A model generated the notes under the pieces. That model was not told where the DNA came from. It made no database searches and saw only the letters and a program-made list of their open reading frames with translations. Positions 44,021 through 56,114 of a DNA stretch of 64,000 bases are shown piece after piece (the first letter of the stretch is position 1; every line of letters begins with the position of its first letter). Origin of the DNA: Undaria pinnatifida. Its lineage: Eukaryota; Sar; Phaeophyceae; Laminariales; Alariaceae. Where the stretch lies: NCBI GenBank assembly GCA_012845835.1, contig JABAKD010000016.1, positions 10,785,007 through 10,849,006 on the forward strand, in the 5' to 3' direction. Made by a program: the position numbers and the translations under genes.

Positions 44021-44957
44021 ATGCATGTGGCAGAAAATATCTTAGCCAAAAGTTTACGATACTGCTATTAATACTACTGTAGACGATACCCCCCCCTCAA
44101 CAAAAAAACACGGCGATTTTCTTACTACCAAGTCTTGACAAAAGCCGGGGTCTGTCTGGGGTCGGGGTGTGTCAAGCACTGAAATCCCGCAAGAAGCGCA
44201 GCAAACGTGGGTGCAGAAAGTGCTGAGGAAAGGGACTAAAAGCACTGACTGACTGCGTCCTGGAGTTTTAACCGTAAGAGGTGCATCCCCTTTTGATTAA
44301 CCAGCGCTGCCGTTTTACTCCGTTCTACTCGTACTCGCTTGCTTGCTCATGGTGTTGTAGCACTTGTGCTGCTGCACGCTCGCGCTAGACGTTTGCTCAT
44401 CTTGCATTCGTCGTCGTTTCTGTCGCTGTGCATCGGCCCCGGGGGGGGCTTTTGAAAGGAAAACATGACGAATCACAATGATATTAATAATAATGAATGG
44501 CGATTCCAGCCAATACGAAGCAACGCGGGGCTGCTGGACAACGCGATGACCGGCGGTCGGTGTGCAATACTGTCTTAATATAGGTCACGGTTCAAGAAGT
44601 TGTACGAGACTACTCGTACTGTTGCGTCCTCACACTGGAGTAGACGGTAGGCAAGACCGCGCTTGCTCTTGTGTGCCAGGCCTAACAGCCACTACAAAAG
44701 GGTACGTGTCAGTGTTCGCACTTTTCGCCCGTCATGGTTGGTCGGCGGTGCCGTCGAACATTCAAAAATCGCTCCCTTTTGATATTCGTACGCCGTTTTT
44801 TTTTTTTTTCACACTTCTACTTTCCAACTTCTGGACAAGCCCTGGTCGCAGGTGTCGTCCCTTGCCCCCCCCGGCTCTCGCCTTCAATTTCTCTCGCGTT
44901 TTCCGCAAGTCAATACGTATGTGCACAAGAAAAAGTCCCCACGAGTTTTCACGGGTA
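44021..44957. other. Unassigned stretch, no supported gene
   Basis: Frames up to 142 codons stay open (44562-44990 plus) but contain no recognisable motifs and run through a T-tract and a repeat-like block. No splice-consistent exon was identified. Confidence 0.35.
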
Positions 44958-45042
44958 TGCTCTCGGGGGGATTCGAACTCACGAAACTGACTTATACCAG
45001 GCTCGAGCATAACCTGATATGCCACCGGGGCGACCGTATATG
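44958..45042 (-). other. tRNA-like pseudo-sequence
   Basis: On the minus strand an A-box-like segment (GGTGGCATATCAGGTTATGC, with a perfect 4-bp D-stem GCAT/ATGC) is followed 30 bp later by a B-box (GAGTTCGAATCCC). The T-stem and acceptor stem do not pair well, so it is a degenerate tRNA or a tRNA-derived SINE head, not a working gene. Confidence 0.45.
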
Positions 45043-45404
45043 AGCTGTGGGGTTCCAAAAGCTTTGCCTACGAATGATCCGTGGTCGCAGTACTCGTAGT
45101 GTGGCTCCGTCTCTCTCCACCACCTCGCTGCGGATATGCATTACGTGCATGTCTCCTGCGATCCAGCCTTCCATATGTGGGCGATCTTCTGCTTGCCTTC
45201 TGCCTCTGCCCGTCTGGGCGGTTTAAACTTTAAAACCCAACTTCAATATCGTTCTTTCAGCCAATCAACGGTCTTCCCTTCGCTTTGCCCCATCCCCGAA
45301 CCTGTAATCCACGTACATGGAACTCCCGCTATAGGAAATGCGGAAATGCTCGGATTGCTCATGTGTGCGTACGCAGTCAGAGTCAGCGACCCCTCACGAG
45401 CACC

Positions 45405-48400
45405 ATGCCCCGCTCTAGACAAAGAATGCGGCTATGCCTGGCGGGGATGGTGTGCCTCCCTGTCGGGGGTGGCGTTCCAACTCAAGCTTTCCTCGGCGTC
45501 GCAGCGCGGCCACCAACAACCTCCTCCTCGTCGGGCGGAGACACGGCAAGACTAGTACCACGACTAAGAACAGCTGCTGCCGTGTCGGGGACGCTGAAGC
45601 GAAGCCTGCGCCGACCTCGTGCTGGCACGGCAAGGATGTCGCGGGCTGTGTTCCCATCCGTATCGAGGACACCCTTGTTCCCTGGAGGGGTCTATGAGGG
45701 CGAGAAGAAGGAGCGCGGTGACACGGAGAAGTCGGACTACAACCGCAACGTGGGCAAGGTTGTCGACACGCTGACGAGGGACTACCCGCGAATGTTCGAC
45801 GAGCCGCTTGACTTTGATATATACACGCCGGAGTTGCAGATGCGGGATCCGGTGAGGGTGCGGTGGTTGGTCGTCTGCCTTTTTTTTTGCAAGGGCAAGG
45901 AGGAGGGGTTAGGGGTTGCGGCGCTTGTGCAGTCAAACAAAGTGCTCCCGAAATCGTTCCCGAGAACTCGTCCATCGTTGGTCAGAGTCCTTAGTTGCAC
46001 CTTAAGGTCTCGGCGATAACATCTAGTCTATGATACCATATTACCAGCAACCAGTAGACTACAGTACGTATCGTAAGTATTGTGGTAGACGAGTCGTACG
46101 AGTACGAGGCACAGGGACCTTGGTACCGCCAGAGGACACTACCGGAGAAGCCACCAGGTACCACGTACCTGTATGTGAGTACTTGTACTGCTGTTTAGTA
46201 TAATTTCAATGGCCAAGTGCCAATGCGCTCGTTATCGGCGACTGCAGTCGCCATGCCATCGTCAGCATGTTCACCGGGTTTTCCCACCTCAAACTAACGG
46301 TAAATCGTAAACGACCCACATTTATTGGCGCAAAAAAATTGGTCGAAAGACGGTGTCGACTCGCTTGATTATGGCGAAGCTGTTGCTGGATCAAACGAAC
46401 CCCTAGCCTGCAGTTGAACCTTGAATGCCCTTGTTGCGTGCCTCTGCCTGGTAGTATATTAAGTATGAGGTGCCAGTTCGTACCTACTATTTGTTTGCTT
46501 ATACGACCCTCAAGTACCAAAGAAATGCCTGTCTTTACCCCTGTGTAGATAAAATCTATGGTTGATCGTCCTAACCAGCATGCTAACTGATGTGCTCAAG
46601 CTATGTACATATCCACCACCGACAGAGTAACTATCATACTGCTGTGCGTATGATAGGCCAGAAGGCTCGCGGATCGCAGTAGCGGCATCTGCACAAAACA
46701 GCAAATGCGGCCGACACGCAAGCTGGCCGGTCGGTCGGTCGGTCGGTCGGCCCATCCGTCTGTCCGTCTGTCCGTCCGTCGCAGCTGGTGGGCAGCTAGC
46801 CGGCCGACCGCTGACAGCCGCAGGCTCTCTCGAACGACGTGCGTGGTTGCCGACAAGATAAAAGGGAACCCCCCCTCCCCTCCCCTGACCCTTCCCTTTC
46901 CCTCTCTACCCCTCCGCTGACGCCCCCTCGCCTGAACCCCTCTCCCTCTCGAACCCCAGACGGGCGTGGTGGTGACGGGGCTACCGGCGTACCAACGACT
47001 ATTCGCGACGTTTCGCTTCTTCCGCCAAGTCCTCGTGAGCGAGGTTTCGACCACCATGCGCATTTCCTACGACGGATCTCGGCAACAGGTTAGAAAAAAC
47101 AGTACCGGTAGTACCAGCAACAGCTGGATAGCAGCAGCTAAGCAACATCAATAGCAACAACAATAGCAGCGGACTTTCCGCCTTTACGGCTGGAATCCCC
47201 TTTTTTTTACAACTTTACTTCAAGTTACTGTAGGGAGGGATTTTGGGGCTCTAAAGGGGTTGACCCCCTTGCGAACTACGACCATGTTCTTGGGACAAAC
47301 TGCGCGGAATTTTCCTTAGGATTTTTTTTCGCAGTGTCAATAATTGAAAAAAATAGGGTCGACCCTTACTTACACTACAGCCGAAACCGCCCGGCTCTTC
47401 GTTATCCTGATAAGTGGTTTTTCCCTGCGCAAATGCGGTTGTGTCGTAGCGAGTTGTATTAGCATTTCATGGGGTGATTTGTTATGCAGTGATCCACTGA
47501 GTCCGGCGAGTTTAATGCGGAAACCTCGAACCTCGGTCGCTACCTCGGAGGGGCGAGAGGGCTTTTGGAGAAGATAAGGATATAGTCTAGGGCGTTCTAT
47601 TGGTTTCGGAGGCGTAAACTCTTTTCCAAGGTGTAACATAATCCTATTGTAATTCCAAGGGTTTTGTCACCATATCGGGAGTGCAGTGCTATTAGTGGAA
47701 GGGTAAACCCTTCATGGCCGCACCCCTCTTTTTGAGGGACCAAAAAGTTCTCTTTCGTTTTGCTCATCCCATTTTTTTTGTCGTCGTGTTGTTTCTTTCT
47801 CCTTCTCCCTCCCTAGTCGTAACTCTGATCCGAGACCACTAAGCAGGTTCTTCCCCCCCCTCCCCTCTACGGTACACGCCTTCGGTTTTTATCGCCAGAA
47901 GGTGTCAGCCTTTTCTTCCCTCATGGGCTCACATCGAATTAGTTGAATTGGGCCATTTTGAAATACGAAAAGGAAAAATCGTCTGGCGTCGTAGAAACGG
48001 TGCATATTGTATACCTGGTGTACCGTATTGTTTTCCATTTATTTTTGCCATACCGAAGAAGAGAGCGTTCAGACACGGTGTCTAGCGTAAGTCTCTACTC
48101 TGCCCTTGTTACCAGACCTGTTGTGTCTTGTTCTTGTTGCGTCTTGTCACCAGAATTGCTGTTTCTTGTTACCGCTGTGCTTTGGGTCTTTTTACAACAC
48201 CTTGGCTACGGTGAGCAGGAACAGCGTAACACACACGCATGCAGCGTACTCATCGAATCTTGGACACCGTGCTTATTGCGTCTTGACCCCTTTTGTATCC
48301 TGTTACCCTGCTTATCGGAGATTGACAGATTGAGAGATATATTTATTTTTCAATGGTTGGCGGTGTATGGGCGTTCTTAGCTGGAGTGGGTTGTCTGGTC

Positions 48401-49412
48401 TGTCCCGTCAACGAGTGAGAGACCCCCCTGCTCGGCCTTAGTGTATAGTGTTGCTTACGCCCTTCTATACCTACGTGATTTCACGTTTCGCACGGTTTCC
48501 TGGCAGGTTCGCGTCATCTGGCACTTCATTTTCGACGCCACCCGCGTTATCGCGAGACCCATGCACGTTGACGGCATCAGCGTCTACAGCCTCAACGCTA
48601 AAGGGCTGGTGCGGAGACATGACCTTGAGACGATCATCGTGAACGGCACTCCGGCCAAGCCGCCGTTCGCCCAAGCTTGGCTGCACCCGCCCTCCTGGAT
48701 TACCAAGGGTCTCAGCGGAGGCGTTGCCGCTCCGGGGATGTCAACCTTTTCGAGCGGGAGCATCGTGGGGGGCGGGGTGGGGGTGGGTGCGGCCTCCTTT
48801 TTCAGAAGCGGTGGCGGGGGGGAAGGGGGTGTAGGGTCGGTGGAGTCACCGTTATTGTTCCCAGGTGGATGGCGTTCTTCTCTTTCTGCGCTGGATGGCG
48901 CGGCGATAGTGGCGGGAATGGTGGCGGCGACGAGGCAAAGGAAGCCGCTGCCCCCGGCGTGGACGGGGTTCGGTAGAGATGGAGGCGTTTTGTTGGCATC
49001 GTCGGAAGGCGTAGGGACGGGAGGCGCGGCCGGGGAGGGTTTGGAGGAAGGATTGGATGGATCGTCGACCCAGGGGAACGGAGGCGGAGAGGCGGAGGCC
49101 GGTGAGGCGGGCGAGGCTCGGGATAGCGACAATAAGAAAGCGCCGGCTAGTAACAAGCTCAAGGAGAACAAGAACAAGAACGGGAAGAAAAAGAAGAAAG
49201 GGTTTTGGCCGATAGAGTATGACGGGCCGCTGGGGTGCGAGACGAGCTGGGACTGTACGGGGGGTTACGTGTGCTGCGACCTGCTCGTGGTGAGGATATG
49301 CTGCAGCAACGGCGTGATGCAGCGAAAACCTGGGGACTTGATCCCAGTGCTGACGCCGATTCCGGGCAGGGGGAGGACGGAGCTAGACCAGTACGAGCCG
49401 ACGCCGCGGTGA
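45405..49412 (+). CDS. DUF2358 family protein, plastid-targeted, with cysteine-rich tail, 3 exons
   Basis: Exons are 45405-45851, 46960-47088 and 48507-49412, with GT-AG junctions in phase 0 and 1,482 nt in total (493 residues plus stop). The start has a CACCATG context, a hydrophobic N-terminus and Thr-Gln-Ala-Phe-Leu-Gly, a plausible heterokont plastid presequence. Residues about 115-149 (TLTRDYPRMFDEPLDFDIYT, then LQMRDP) and exon 2 (GLPAYQRLFATFRFFRQVL) match the NTF2-like DUF2358 domain. It continues into exon 3 with VRVIWHFIFDATR and DGISVYSLNAKGLVRRHDLE. DUF2358 proteins are plastid or cyanobacterial and of unknown role. Residues about 240-400 are a Gly/Ala-rich, low-complexity insert. 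The C-terminal part has a Lys-rich patch, then Cys-X5-Cys-X5-CysCys and a later CysCys (GCETSWDCTGGYVCCDLL, RICCSNG). The tail could be a metal- or disulfide-bearing module. Confidence 0.87.
47180..47945 (+). repeat. Family S plus family T repeats in DUF2358 intron 2
   Basis: The family S block (about 47180-47265) is followed, about 530 bp later, by a family T block ('ttctccttctccctccctag', 'aagcaggttcttcccccccc', 'ctacggtacacgccttc'). The same order S then T occurs at 37590-38125 in DUF3326 intron 8, so they are probably parts of one larger element. A 145-codon open frame at 47943-48380 is intronic. Confidence 0.5.
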
Positions 49413-50519
49413 CTTCTGTATTCGTTTTCTACTTATGACCGCGTTTAGGGTGGCCTCTCGTTTGAGGTTTGCGCCGTGAACATCTCGGTGACGCTAGCAA
49501 ACCAGAGGGGAAGCGAAGAGCAGGACGACGAGGACCGGAGAGTTTTGGGTTGTCGAAGGCTGCCTGACACGCCGCAGTGTATTTTGCGACGGGTTTGTCG
49601 ACGTGTGGGCGACGCAACACACCCCCTATAAAGGTTACATTGGCCCGGACGGCAAGGACCCCGAAAGTTTCACGTTTTTGTTTGAAGCCGGGCTAAGTCG
49701 TCCACCGTACGCTAGAGACTTGCGTTTTGTGTGTCGTAGTGTTGAATATCGGCATGTATGTACCGGGTAGAGATTGCTGGTTGCGTGTTACGGTTGTGCT
49801 ACCCTCCCCCCCCCCTCCCTCCGCTCATAGTGGCGTATTGATTTGTATGAGGTGTCGCCTCGGAATACCTGGCAGGCGCTGGGATCGAGGAGGGAGGGGA
49901 GGGGGGGTGCAGTGGCTGGCTACTAGAGGCGTCAAAGTGGACCGTTTTCTTGAAAGTTTGGCTGTTTTTTTAGGGGTATATATGCCCTCATCCCCGGTCA
50001 ATCGCGCTTTAATTATACCCTTTCAGAAGTGCAAAAAAAAACACATATACTGTTTTCAAGTAATCAGTCTCAAAACACTTTGTGTGTAGTGCTAAAGGAA
50101 TAATGCCCACTGGAACTGCGCCCCCTTTTGAGGGGGTACGAACTTCTACTTGGAATTAGACCGAGACAATTACTGCCGCAGCAGAAGGGTATTAAGTTTT
50201 TGCCGTCTGAAGGCTTTCAGAGGGGAAAAGTAACGATATTTTTGCATAGCGATTACGGCGTCGGCGACACGGAAGAACGTGGCCCGCTGCTGGAGTAGCT
50301 GGTCAATATTTTAGCGTGTGGTTTCGTTTGCTTTCCGAACTGTCAAACCAGTACACTCCTTGAGGGGAGAGCTAGTTGTGCGTGCGGAACGCGCGCATGG
50401 TGATTTCTAGTTGTGCTGTTGCACGCTCACTCCGGGCGGCTGATGACCCTGCACTCGTCGTTGTTTTAGTTACTGTACCGGGATTCGAAAAGGGCTGAAG
50501 AAGATTGAAGGGATAGGCC
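49413..50519. other. Unassigned stretch downstream of DUF2358
   Basis: The start is likely the 3' UTR of the DUF2358 gene. C- and G-tracts near 49805-49905 resemble those of family G but without its core. No gene is supported. Confidence 0.4.
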
Positions 50520-50945
50520 TCACCTCCCATCCTTCCAGACTGCTCAGATAGGAGGCCACTCAACGCGCTCGGATAGGCGGCAAATGAATGTGCTCGAACA
50601 GGAGGCCAGTCGAAGCGGTCGAATAGGAGGCGATCCAAAGTACCCGGAGAGGATGCCAGCCAATCAGAATGCTCTGGTTGGAGGCCAGTCAACGAGTGCT
50701 CGGATAGGAGTCCAATTAACGTGTGCTCGGGTACGATGCCAGCCAATCAGAGTGCTCTGAGTGGAGGCCAATCAAAGTGCCCGGACAGGAGGCCAATCAA
50801 AGCACCCGGACGGGAGGGCAATCAAAACTGTCCGGATAGGACGCCGGCCTATCAGAGTGCTCTGATTGGCGGCCAATCAAAGCGCTCGGATAGGAGGCCA
50901 ATCAAAAGTGCCCGAATAGGGGGTGATATCAAAGTGTTCGGGCGC
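50520..50945 (+). repeat. Minisatellite of 25-30 bp with GGCCAATCA motif
   Basis: About 15 diverged units contain 'tcggataggaggccaatcaa' and 'agtgctc/agtgcccgga'. The unit resembles a CCAAT motif, but the number of copies and their divergence indicate a minisatellite. Confidence 0.8.
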
Positions 50946-51888
50946 TTGACTCTGCCGCGGATGAGATTAATAGTCGCGCCGCACGTGTTTTGTTTTTTTA
51001 CACATTGCCGCTCGCCGTGTCCGTTTCATGTATCCGATCGTTGGCCTTTGGCCGTTGTGTTAGTGCTTGATAGAAGTACGTATGCTTGCTTGTAGTATCT
51101 TTTTTTTTATGGTCCCCGACTCTTTGTCGTAAGTACAACTATGGCGTGTGGCAGAGTCGATGCCAACCGGTTTAGAACACTGCACCCGTATGTTTGGGTA
51201 CACTGAAAGCACTTGGACCCGATTTGGCATAATTTTTGCATCCCTGAAAGGGTCCAGCTTCTTGTCCTACGTCAAAAGTCGCGTGTGTGTAAGGCGGTGT
51301 GATATACAAGAGGTGCGGTAGCGCGGAGGTGGTAGAATAAGAACGAACGCCGCGCATGTTTGGTTTTCTGCCCGCAAGAAAAAGGGAGAGGAGGAACGGG
51401 AGGGGAGTGGGGGGCAGACACATTGCGTATGCATGTGGGCGCCTTTTGTTTGTTTGCGGCCTGCGCGAGGGGTTTCATGTAAATCACATCACGTGGAGGG
51501 AGGTGAAGGAGGTCCGAGGTTTAAATGAATCGAACATGCCACCACTACTGCTGTGTGCCTTTTTCGTGTTCGAGGCTTTTCGTGCGGAAGTCGCGTCCAT
51601 CACAGAGGACAGGTCGGGGTTTTGGGGGCAAATCGTTTTCTACGTGTAAGAAAATTCGAATTAATATTAGAACGACAAAAAGGTTTTGCACTCTCGAGGG
51701 GACTTTTGTTTTTAACAGCGCCCTTTTTCTTTTTTCTTTTTCTTTTTTTTTACTTTCTTTTTCATCCTACGGTGGATAGGGGGAAAATAAAAGCTTGACC
51801 TTACCACACTTCCGCACGTATTTTTTGCATGTTTCAGTTTAAGCCCGCCCCATTGTATTCGCAACCCAGCGCTTTGAGTTGCTGGCGT

Positions 51889-52190
51889 GACGCGCGTGCT
51901 ACGATAGAGGAATTAAGGTATACCGTTTTTTGGCGATTTTTTTCCTTTTTTGAATGACGGTGCTCCTGAACCCAAAACCGTCGGGGGAAAAAAAAACAAA
52001 TAATAGGCCATTTATTTTTTTGCATGTGATTCTCCTTGTAGACCTAGGCCATATGTTTTTTTATCCGGGGAAGCAGTATTTTTTTCTTCGACAAAATAGG
52101 TTTTGGGGGGAGAGGGCGCTGTCTTAAGCTCCCAAATAGAGGAACCCTCAGAAGAAACAGCGGTGCACACCTGCTATCGTAGCGCGCGTC
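51889..52190 (-). mobile_element. MITE family 1 copy with GCGT target duplication
   Basis: GACGCGCGTGCTACGATAG at the left end and CTATCGTAGCGCGCGTC at the right end are flanked on both sides by GCGT (51885-51888 and 52191-52194). The interior is in inverted orientation, with 'ttcttcgacaaaataggttt' and 'agctcccaaatagagg' blocks. Confidence 0.85.
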
Positions 52191-52257
52191 GCGTATCCTT
52201 CAATTCCCGTGGTGGCGACAGCGCGAGCTATCCCCACCAGGCCGTCACCGTTACTGA

Positions 52258-52510
52258 GACGCGTGCTGCGATAGACGTGCACCGCTTTTTTTCTGAGGTG
52301 AACTCGTCACTTTAGGCATGGAGAAAAATCCACAACTGCTATGATACCGGATGAAAAATCCCCCACGTGGTTTCTTAGGTACACCACAACGAGAATCATG
52401 CAAACGAAAAGAAAAATGTCGTATTTTTATCCGACGATTATTTTGGGTTAAGGCAAAAAAAGCCAAAAAAAGCCAAAAAAAAAAAGTATACTTCTATCGT
52501 AGCACGCGCC
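52258..52510 (+). mobile_element. MITE family 1 copy with CTGA target duplication
   Basis: The left end is GACGCGTGCTGCGATAGACG and the right end is CTATCGTAGCACGCGCC. CTGA lies immediately outside both ends (52254-52257 and 52511-52514). It sits only 67 bp from the preceding copy. Confidence 0.85.
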
Positions 52511-52738
52511 CTGACTGACGCCAGGGCGCGCAGAAGAACGAGTTCGTTGGACCACGGCCCCTGTCTGTGTGTCAGCACGCAACGGGCGGCTTAGGGTAAA
52601 TCAAACAGCGCGCTTGCTGGAGGGAGGAACGCGGTGGTGTGGTTCCAGACGTGTGTGGAAACACACACGTTGTTGTGAAACACATGACACGCGCGGCAAA
52701 GGTTCAAGGTGCACCTGCAAGGTTTTTTGGCTTGAAGA

Positions 52739-53032
52739 GACGCGCGCTACGATGGAGGCGCGCACCAATTTTTTTTATGAGAGTTACCTCAATTTTAGGA
52801 GCTTAAGACAGCGCCCGAGGCTCTCCCCAAAAAAACTGATTTGTTGGAGAAAAAAAATAATATTGCTTCCCCGGATAAAAAAAACGCATGGCCTAGGTAC
52901 ACAACGAGAATCGTGCGAAAAAAAAGGCCTATTATTTATTTATTTTATCTGACAAATTTGGATTAAGGAGCACCATCATTCAGAAAAACACTTTCGCCAA
53001 AAAAAGGTGTAACTCTTATCGTAGCACGCGTC
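52739..53032 (+). mobile_element. MITE family 1 copy with AAGA target duplication
   Basis: Ends GACGCGCGCTACGATGGAGG and CTTATCGTAGCACGCGTC are flanked by AAGA at 52735-52738 and 53033-53036. The interior matches consensus, with extra A-runs. Confidence 0.85.
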
Positions 53033-53059
53033 AAGAGCTTTCCATACCTCGCCCGAGGT

Positions 53060-53607
53060 GGCACTTGTCGGCTGAAATGGTTTCTGAATGACGGGGGCTC
53101 CTTAACCCGAAATCGTCTCAAGTACACTGAGGTATTACAACAAGGTATACCCTTTTTTGTCCGATTTTTTTTTCTGACTGACGGGGGGCTCCTTAACCCA
53201 AAGTTGTCTTGAATACATATAGGTACTAAGGTATACCGTTTTTTGGCGTAAATGGTTTCTGAATGACGGGGGGAGGGCTCCTTAACCCAAAATCGTCTTG
53301 AATACATAGAGGTACTAAGGTATACCGTTTTTTGGCGTAAATGGTTTCTGAATAACGGGGGGAGGGCTCCTTAACCCAAAATCGTCGAAAAACGGGACAT
53401 TTTTTTTATGATTGCGTGATTCTCGCCGTGTAGGTCACGTACCTAGACCCATATGGATTTTTTTATCCGGTACGTGCTGCAGCTTTGTTTTGTTTCTCCC
53501 TTCACACATCGATCGTTTTTTTTTTCGGAGGAGAGGTGTCTTGAAGCTCCCAAATTGAGGAAACCTTGCAGAAAAAAAAGTGGTGCGCCTCTATCGCAGT
53601 ATGCGTC
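53060..53607 (-). mobile_element. MITE family 1 copy with amplified subterminal unit
   Basis: The right-hand terminus (ctctatcgcagtatgcgtc) and interior are present. The left part contains three to four tandem copies of the segment with 'tggtttctgaatgacggggg', 'ggctccttaacccaaaatcg' and 'tatagaggtactaaggtata'. This is the same kind of amplification as at 15990-16640, in the opposite orientation. Confidence 0.75.
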
Positions 53608-53814
53608 GCGCGAGAAAAATGTATTTCTCGAGTAAACTGTAAGTGTCACCCCCGACTACCAAAGAGCAGGGGTTGCAATTTGTTTCGATCGGGGTTGAGC
53701 TCCTCCTCCTCCTCCTCAAGCGTGGAGCTGTTCGGTTGGTATGATACAGTATAATTTTACCCGCAGCCCGATTGTATATTTTCGTTTTTCGTTTTTGGGG
53801 CTGCTAAGCGCTTA

Positions 53815-55113
53815 GAAAGGATGATGCTGGTGGGAGCCTACCGCCTCCCTGATGAAAAAGAAAAAAAACGATTCGGAGAAAAATAAAAAACGCCACAGGC
53901 ACCAGAGATGAAAAATCCCACACGGTCTACTCGAGGTTTACACAACGAGAATCACACAAAAACAAAAATGATGGCCTAATGTTTCCGACGATTTTGGGTC
54001 AAAGACCCCGGTCATTCGGAGACAAAAAAAAAAATGACAAAAAAAGGTATACCTCTCTCGTAGCGTGCGTCCGAAGTCATGTGTCCGGCGGGATCATGAG
54101 CTCCTCATGTTAGGAGAGCTCAGAAAAGATCTGCGCTGCACCCTCCTAGCGTGGGATGAGTCCCAAAGACGCGGGTCTACGCAGTGTACAATAGAGGTGC
54201 GCGCCGCTTTTTTTCTGAGGTTCGTCATTTTAGACTTGGAGAAAAATCCAAAACCGCTATGATACCGGATGAAAAATCCCCATGCCTGTGGCCTAGGTAC
54301 GCAACGAGAATCATGCAAAAAAGAAAACGGCCTATTATTTATTTTTTTTCTGACGATTTGGGTTAAGGAGCCCCGTCATTCCGAAAAAAAAATCGCCAAA
54401 AAAAGGTATACCTCTATCGTACCACGCGTCGGGTATCACTATTACTTGGTATTAACGTTGTGCTTCCCGCCCGATAATGGGCAGCATGACACTTTCAGTG
54501 TTTGGTCTCTAGAGGATCGGCTCGAGCACCACGCGCGTGACGAGAGTCGACCCGTTCTCGATCATCCCCCTTGTCTGCCTCAGCTCCCTCTCTCTCCTTC
54601 TCTCCTCCAGCAAGGAAGACGCAGAGCCGTTGGAAAAGGCGCCGTCGTGTCGCTTTCCCCCGAGCACCATCCCAAGGCCGCTGCTGCCGCCACTCCTCCC
54701 GGCTGCGGCTGCGGCTGCTGAGGCGGCGATCGCGGCCGATGGCCCTTGGACATTTCCCCTTGCTGCGAGTGTGTCTGCGGGGGGATGGGGGGCGGGCGGG
54801 GGGGCGGGGGCGGGGGGGCTAGTAGGTTGGGATGCGTGCTATGATAGACGTGCAACACTCTTTTTCTCAGGCTCCCCACTCTAGGAGCTTAAGACATGTC
54901 ATTCTCAACCCAGAAACTGATTTGGAAAAAAAACGAAACTGCTATGATACCGGATGAAAATTCCCATGGCCTAGGTACAAGGCGAGAATCATGCAAAAAA
55001 AAAGAAAAAAGAAAATGTTCGATATTTTTCCGACGATTTAGCCCAGGTTAAGGAGCCCCGTCATTCAGAAAATAATAGCCAAGAAAAGGTATACCTCTAT
55101 CGTAGAACGCGTC
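53815..55113. mobile_element. Three further MITE family 1 copies and a family P copy
   Basis: A copy lacking its left end spans about 53815-54071. A copy with mutated ends spans 54168-54430. A copy with ends GATGCGTGCTATGATAGACG and ATCGTAGAACGCGTC spans 54831-55113 (flanks TTGG and GTGG, not a perfect duplication). A family P fragment lies at 54072-54165 between the first two. An exon-like GC-rich block lies at 54530-54780 between the last two. Confidence 0.7.
54611..54721 (+). CDS. Exon-like block, uncertain
   Basis: A strong pyrimidine tract (ctctctctccttctctcctccag) precedes 54611. One frame then reads QGRRRAVGKGAVVSLSPEHH and ends after a GCGCGC tail at TGA 54719-54721. Another frame (KEDAEPLEKAPSCRFPPSTI and onward) stays open to about 54780. 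The block is GC-rich like the true exons and lies between two MITEs. I could not join it to other exons and do not recognise it. It could be a relocated gene fragment. Confidence 0.2.
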   Translation, partial: QGRRRAVGKGAVVSLSPEHHPKAAAAATPPGCGCGC

Positions 55114-55137
55114 GTGGGAAAAGAGGGAGGGGAAGGG

Positions 55138-55383
55138 AGTGGGGGGGGGGGGGGGGGGGGTACTCATTCCATGCACAGCCGTAGTCTTGAGACCATTGAG
55201 GGGGGTGGTGGCGTCAGGAAAGGTGGCGGGAGGGGAGAGGCGGGCGGGGGAGTAGGGCAGGGTGGCGGACGCAAATGTGAACACAGTCAGAGGTGGGGAG
55301 AAGAGTGCGATCGACATCATCTACCGTGCTTGCGATGTGGTGGTGCGGGGCTGCGGCGTGGGGGGCACGCAGGGGGGTACGTA
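55138..55383 (+). repeat. Family G fragment followed by exon-like text
   Basis: A 20-G tract is followed by GTACTCATTCCATGC and 'gtcttgagaccattg', the head of family G. Beyond it, 55277-55383 could be a plus-strand terminal exon: a 'gaacacag' acceptor, a frame reading GEKSAIDIIYRACDVVVRGC, and a TAG. No partner exon was found, so the coding call is weak. Confidence 0.35.
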
Positions 55384-56114
55384 GAGCAAAGCGATTGTGA
55401 CAAGAGAGTACTTAAAACCAGGGCGCAGGGAGCAGAGTGCAGCCGATAACACAAACCGAGTCATCAGGTCCTCTCATAATCTAGAGTGCTCGCGTTAGTT
55501 TTCCTTGGGAAGGGGTTAGGGATGTGGTTAGCCCCGGGGGAGGGGGAGGTAGTGTCAAGAATGTGTAAGCATTCGTGATTGCGCCGACATAATACTGAAA
55601 CACCGGGAAACGACGAGCAGAGAGATGCCATCGGTAAACGCAAAAATATTTCATCCAAAGCGAGACAAGGTAGCGCAAGGCAATTGTGACCAATACGAAC
55701 GGTGGTGATGTACGACAGGGATCAAATAAAAATATGCGCCTAGAATAACCGATAAAAGCATACGAAAGCCAACCCCAACCATCTCACTGGGTAGGAGACA
55801 CCCACACGATTTTGGTTAGCCTGGTTTTTCTTTTTCTTTCCGGAATGGTTTCACGTACGAGCGATCGGCGTTGAAAGCCATGCTGCGCCGTTTTCATGCC
55901 TGCTCGCGTTACCAGCAAGAGCCCCCAGATCGCTCGCGTTCGGCGTGTCTTTTGCTAGCCTGCACGCGACGAGCTCCACCCCGAGACTGGTCCTGCGGTG
56001 CTCGTTCGTTTTACTATTTCTACGAATACCCTCTGACCCAGATTCCCGAAACAGGAATACCTCATTCTCTCTACAATACCCAAGTAAACATCACTCTGTC
56101 CGTTACCCTCTCAC
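55384..56114. other. Unassigned stretch, no supported gene
   Basis: Open frames on both strands are under about 150 codons and carry no motifs. If the exon at 56115-56224 belongs to a gene, its downstream exons should be in this stretch, but none was recognised. Confidence 0.35.

Noticed and set aside
44958-45042. A tRNA gene
   Set aside because: A-box and B-box are present but acceptor and T stems do not pair, so it was kept only as a tRNA-like pseudo-sequence.
47943-48380. A 145-codon hydrophobic open frame
   Set aside because: It lies inside intron 2 of the DUF2358 gene, whose flanking exons join perfectly in phase, and has no recognisable domain.
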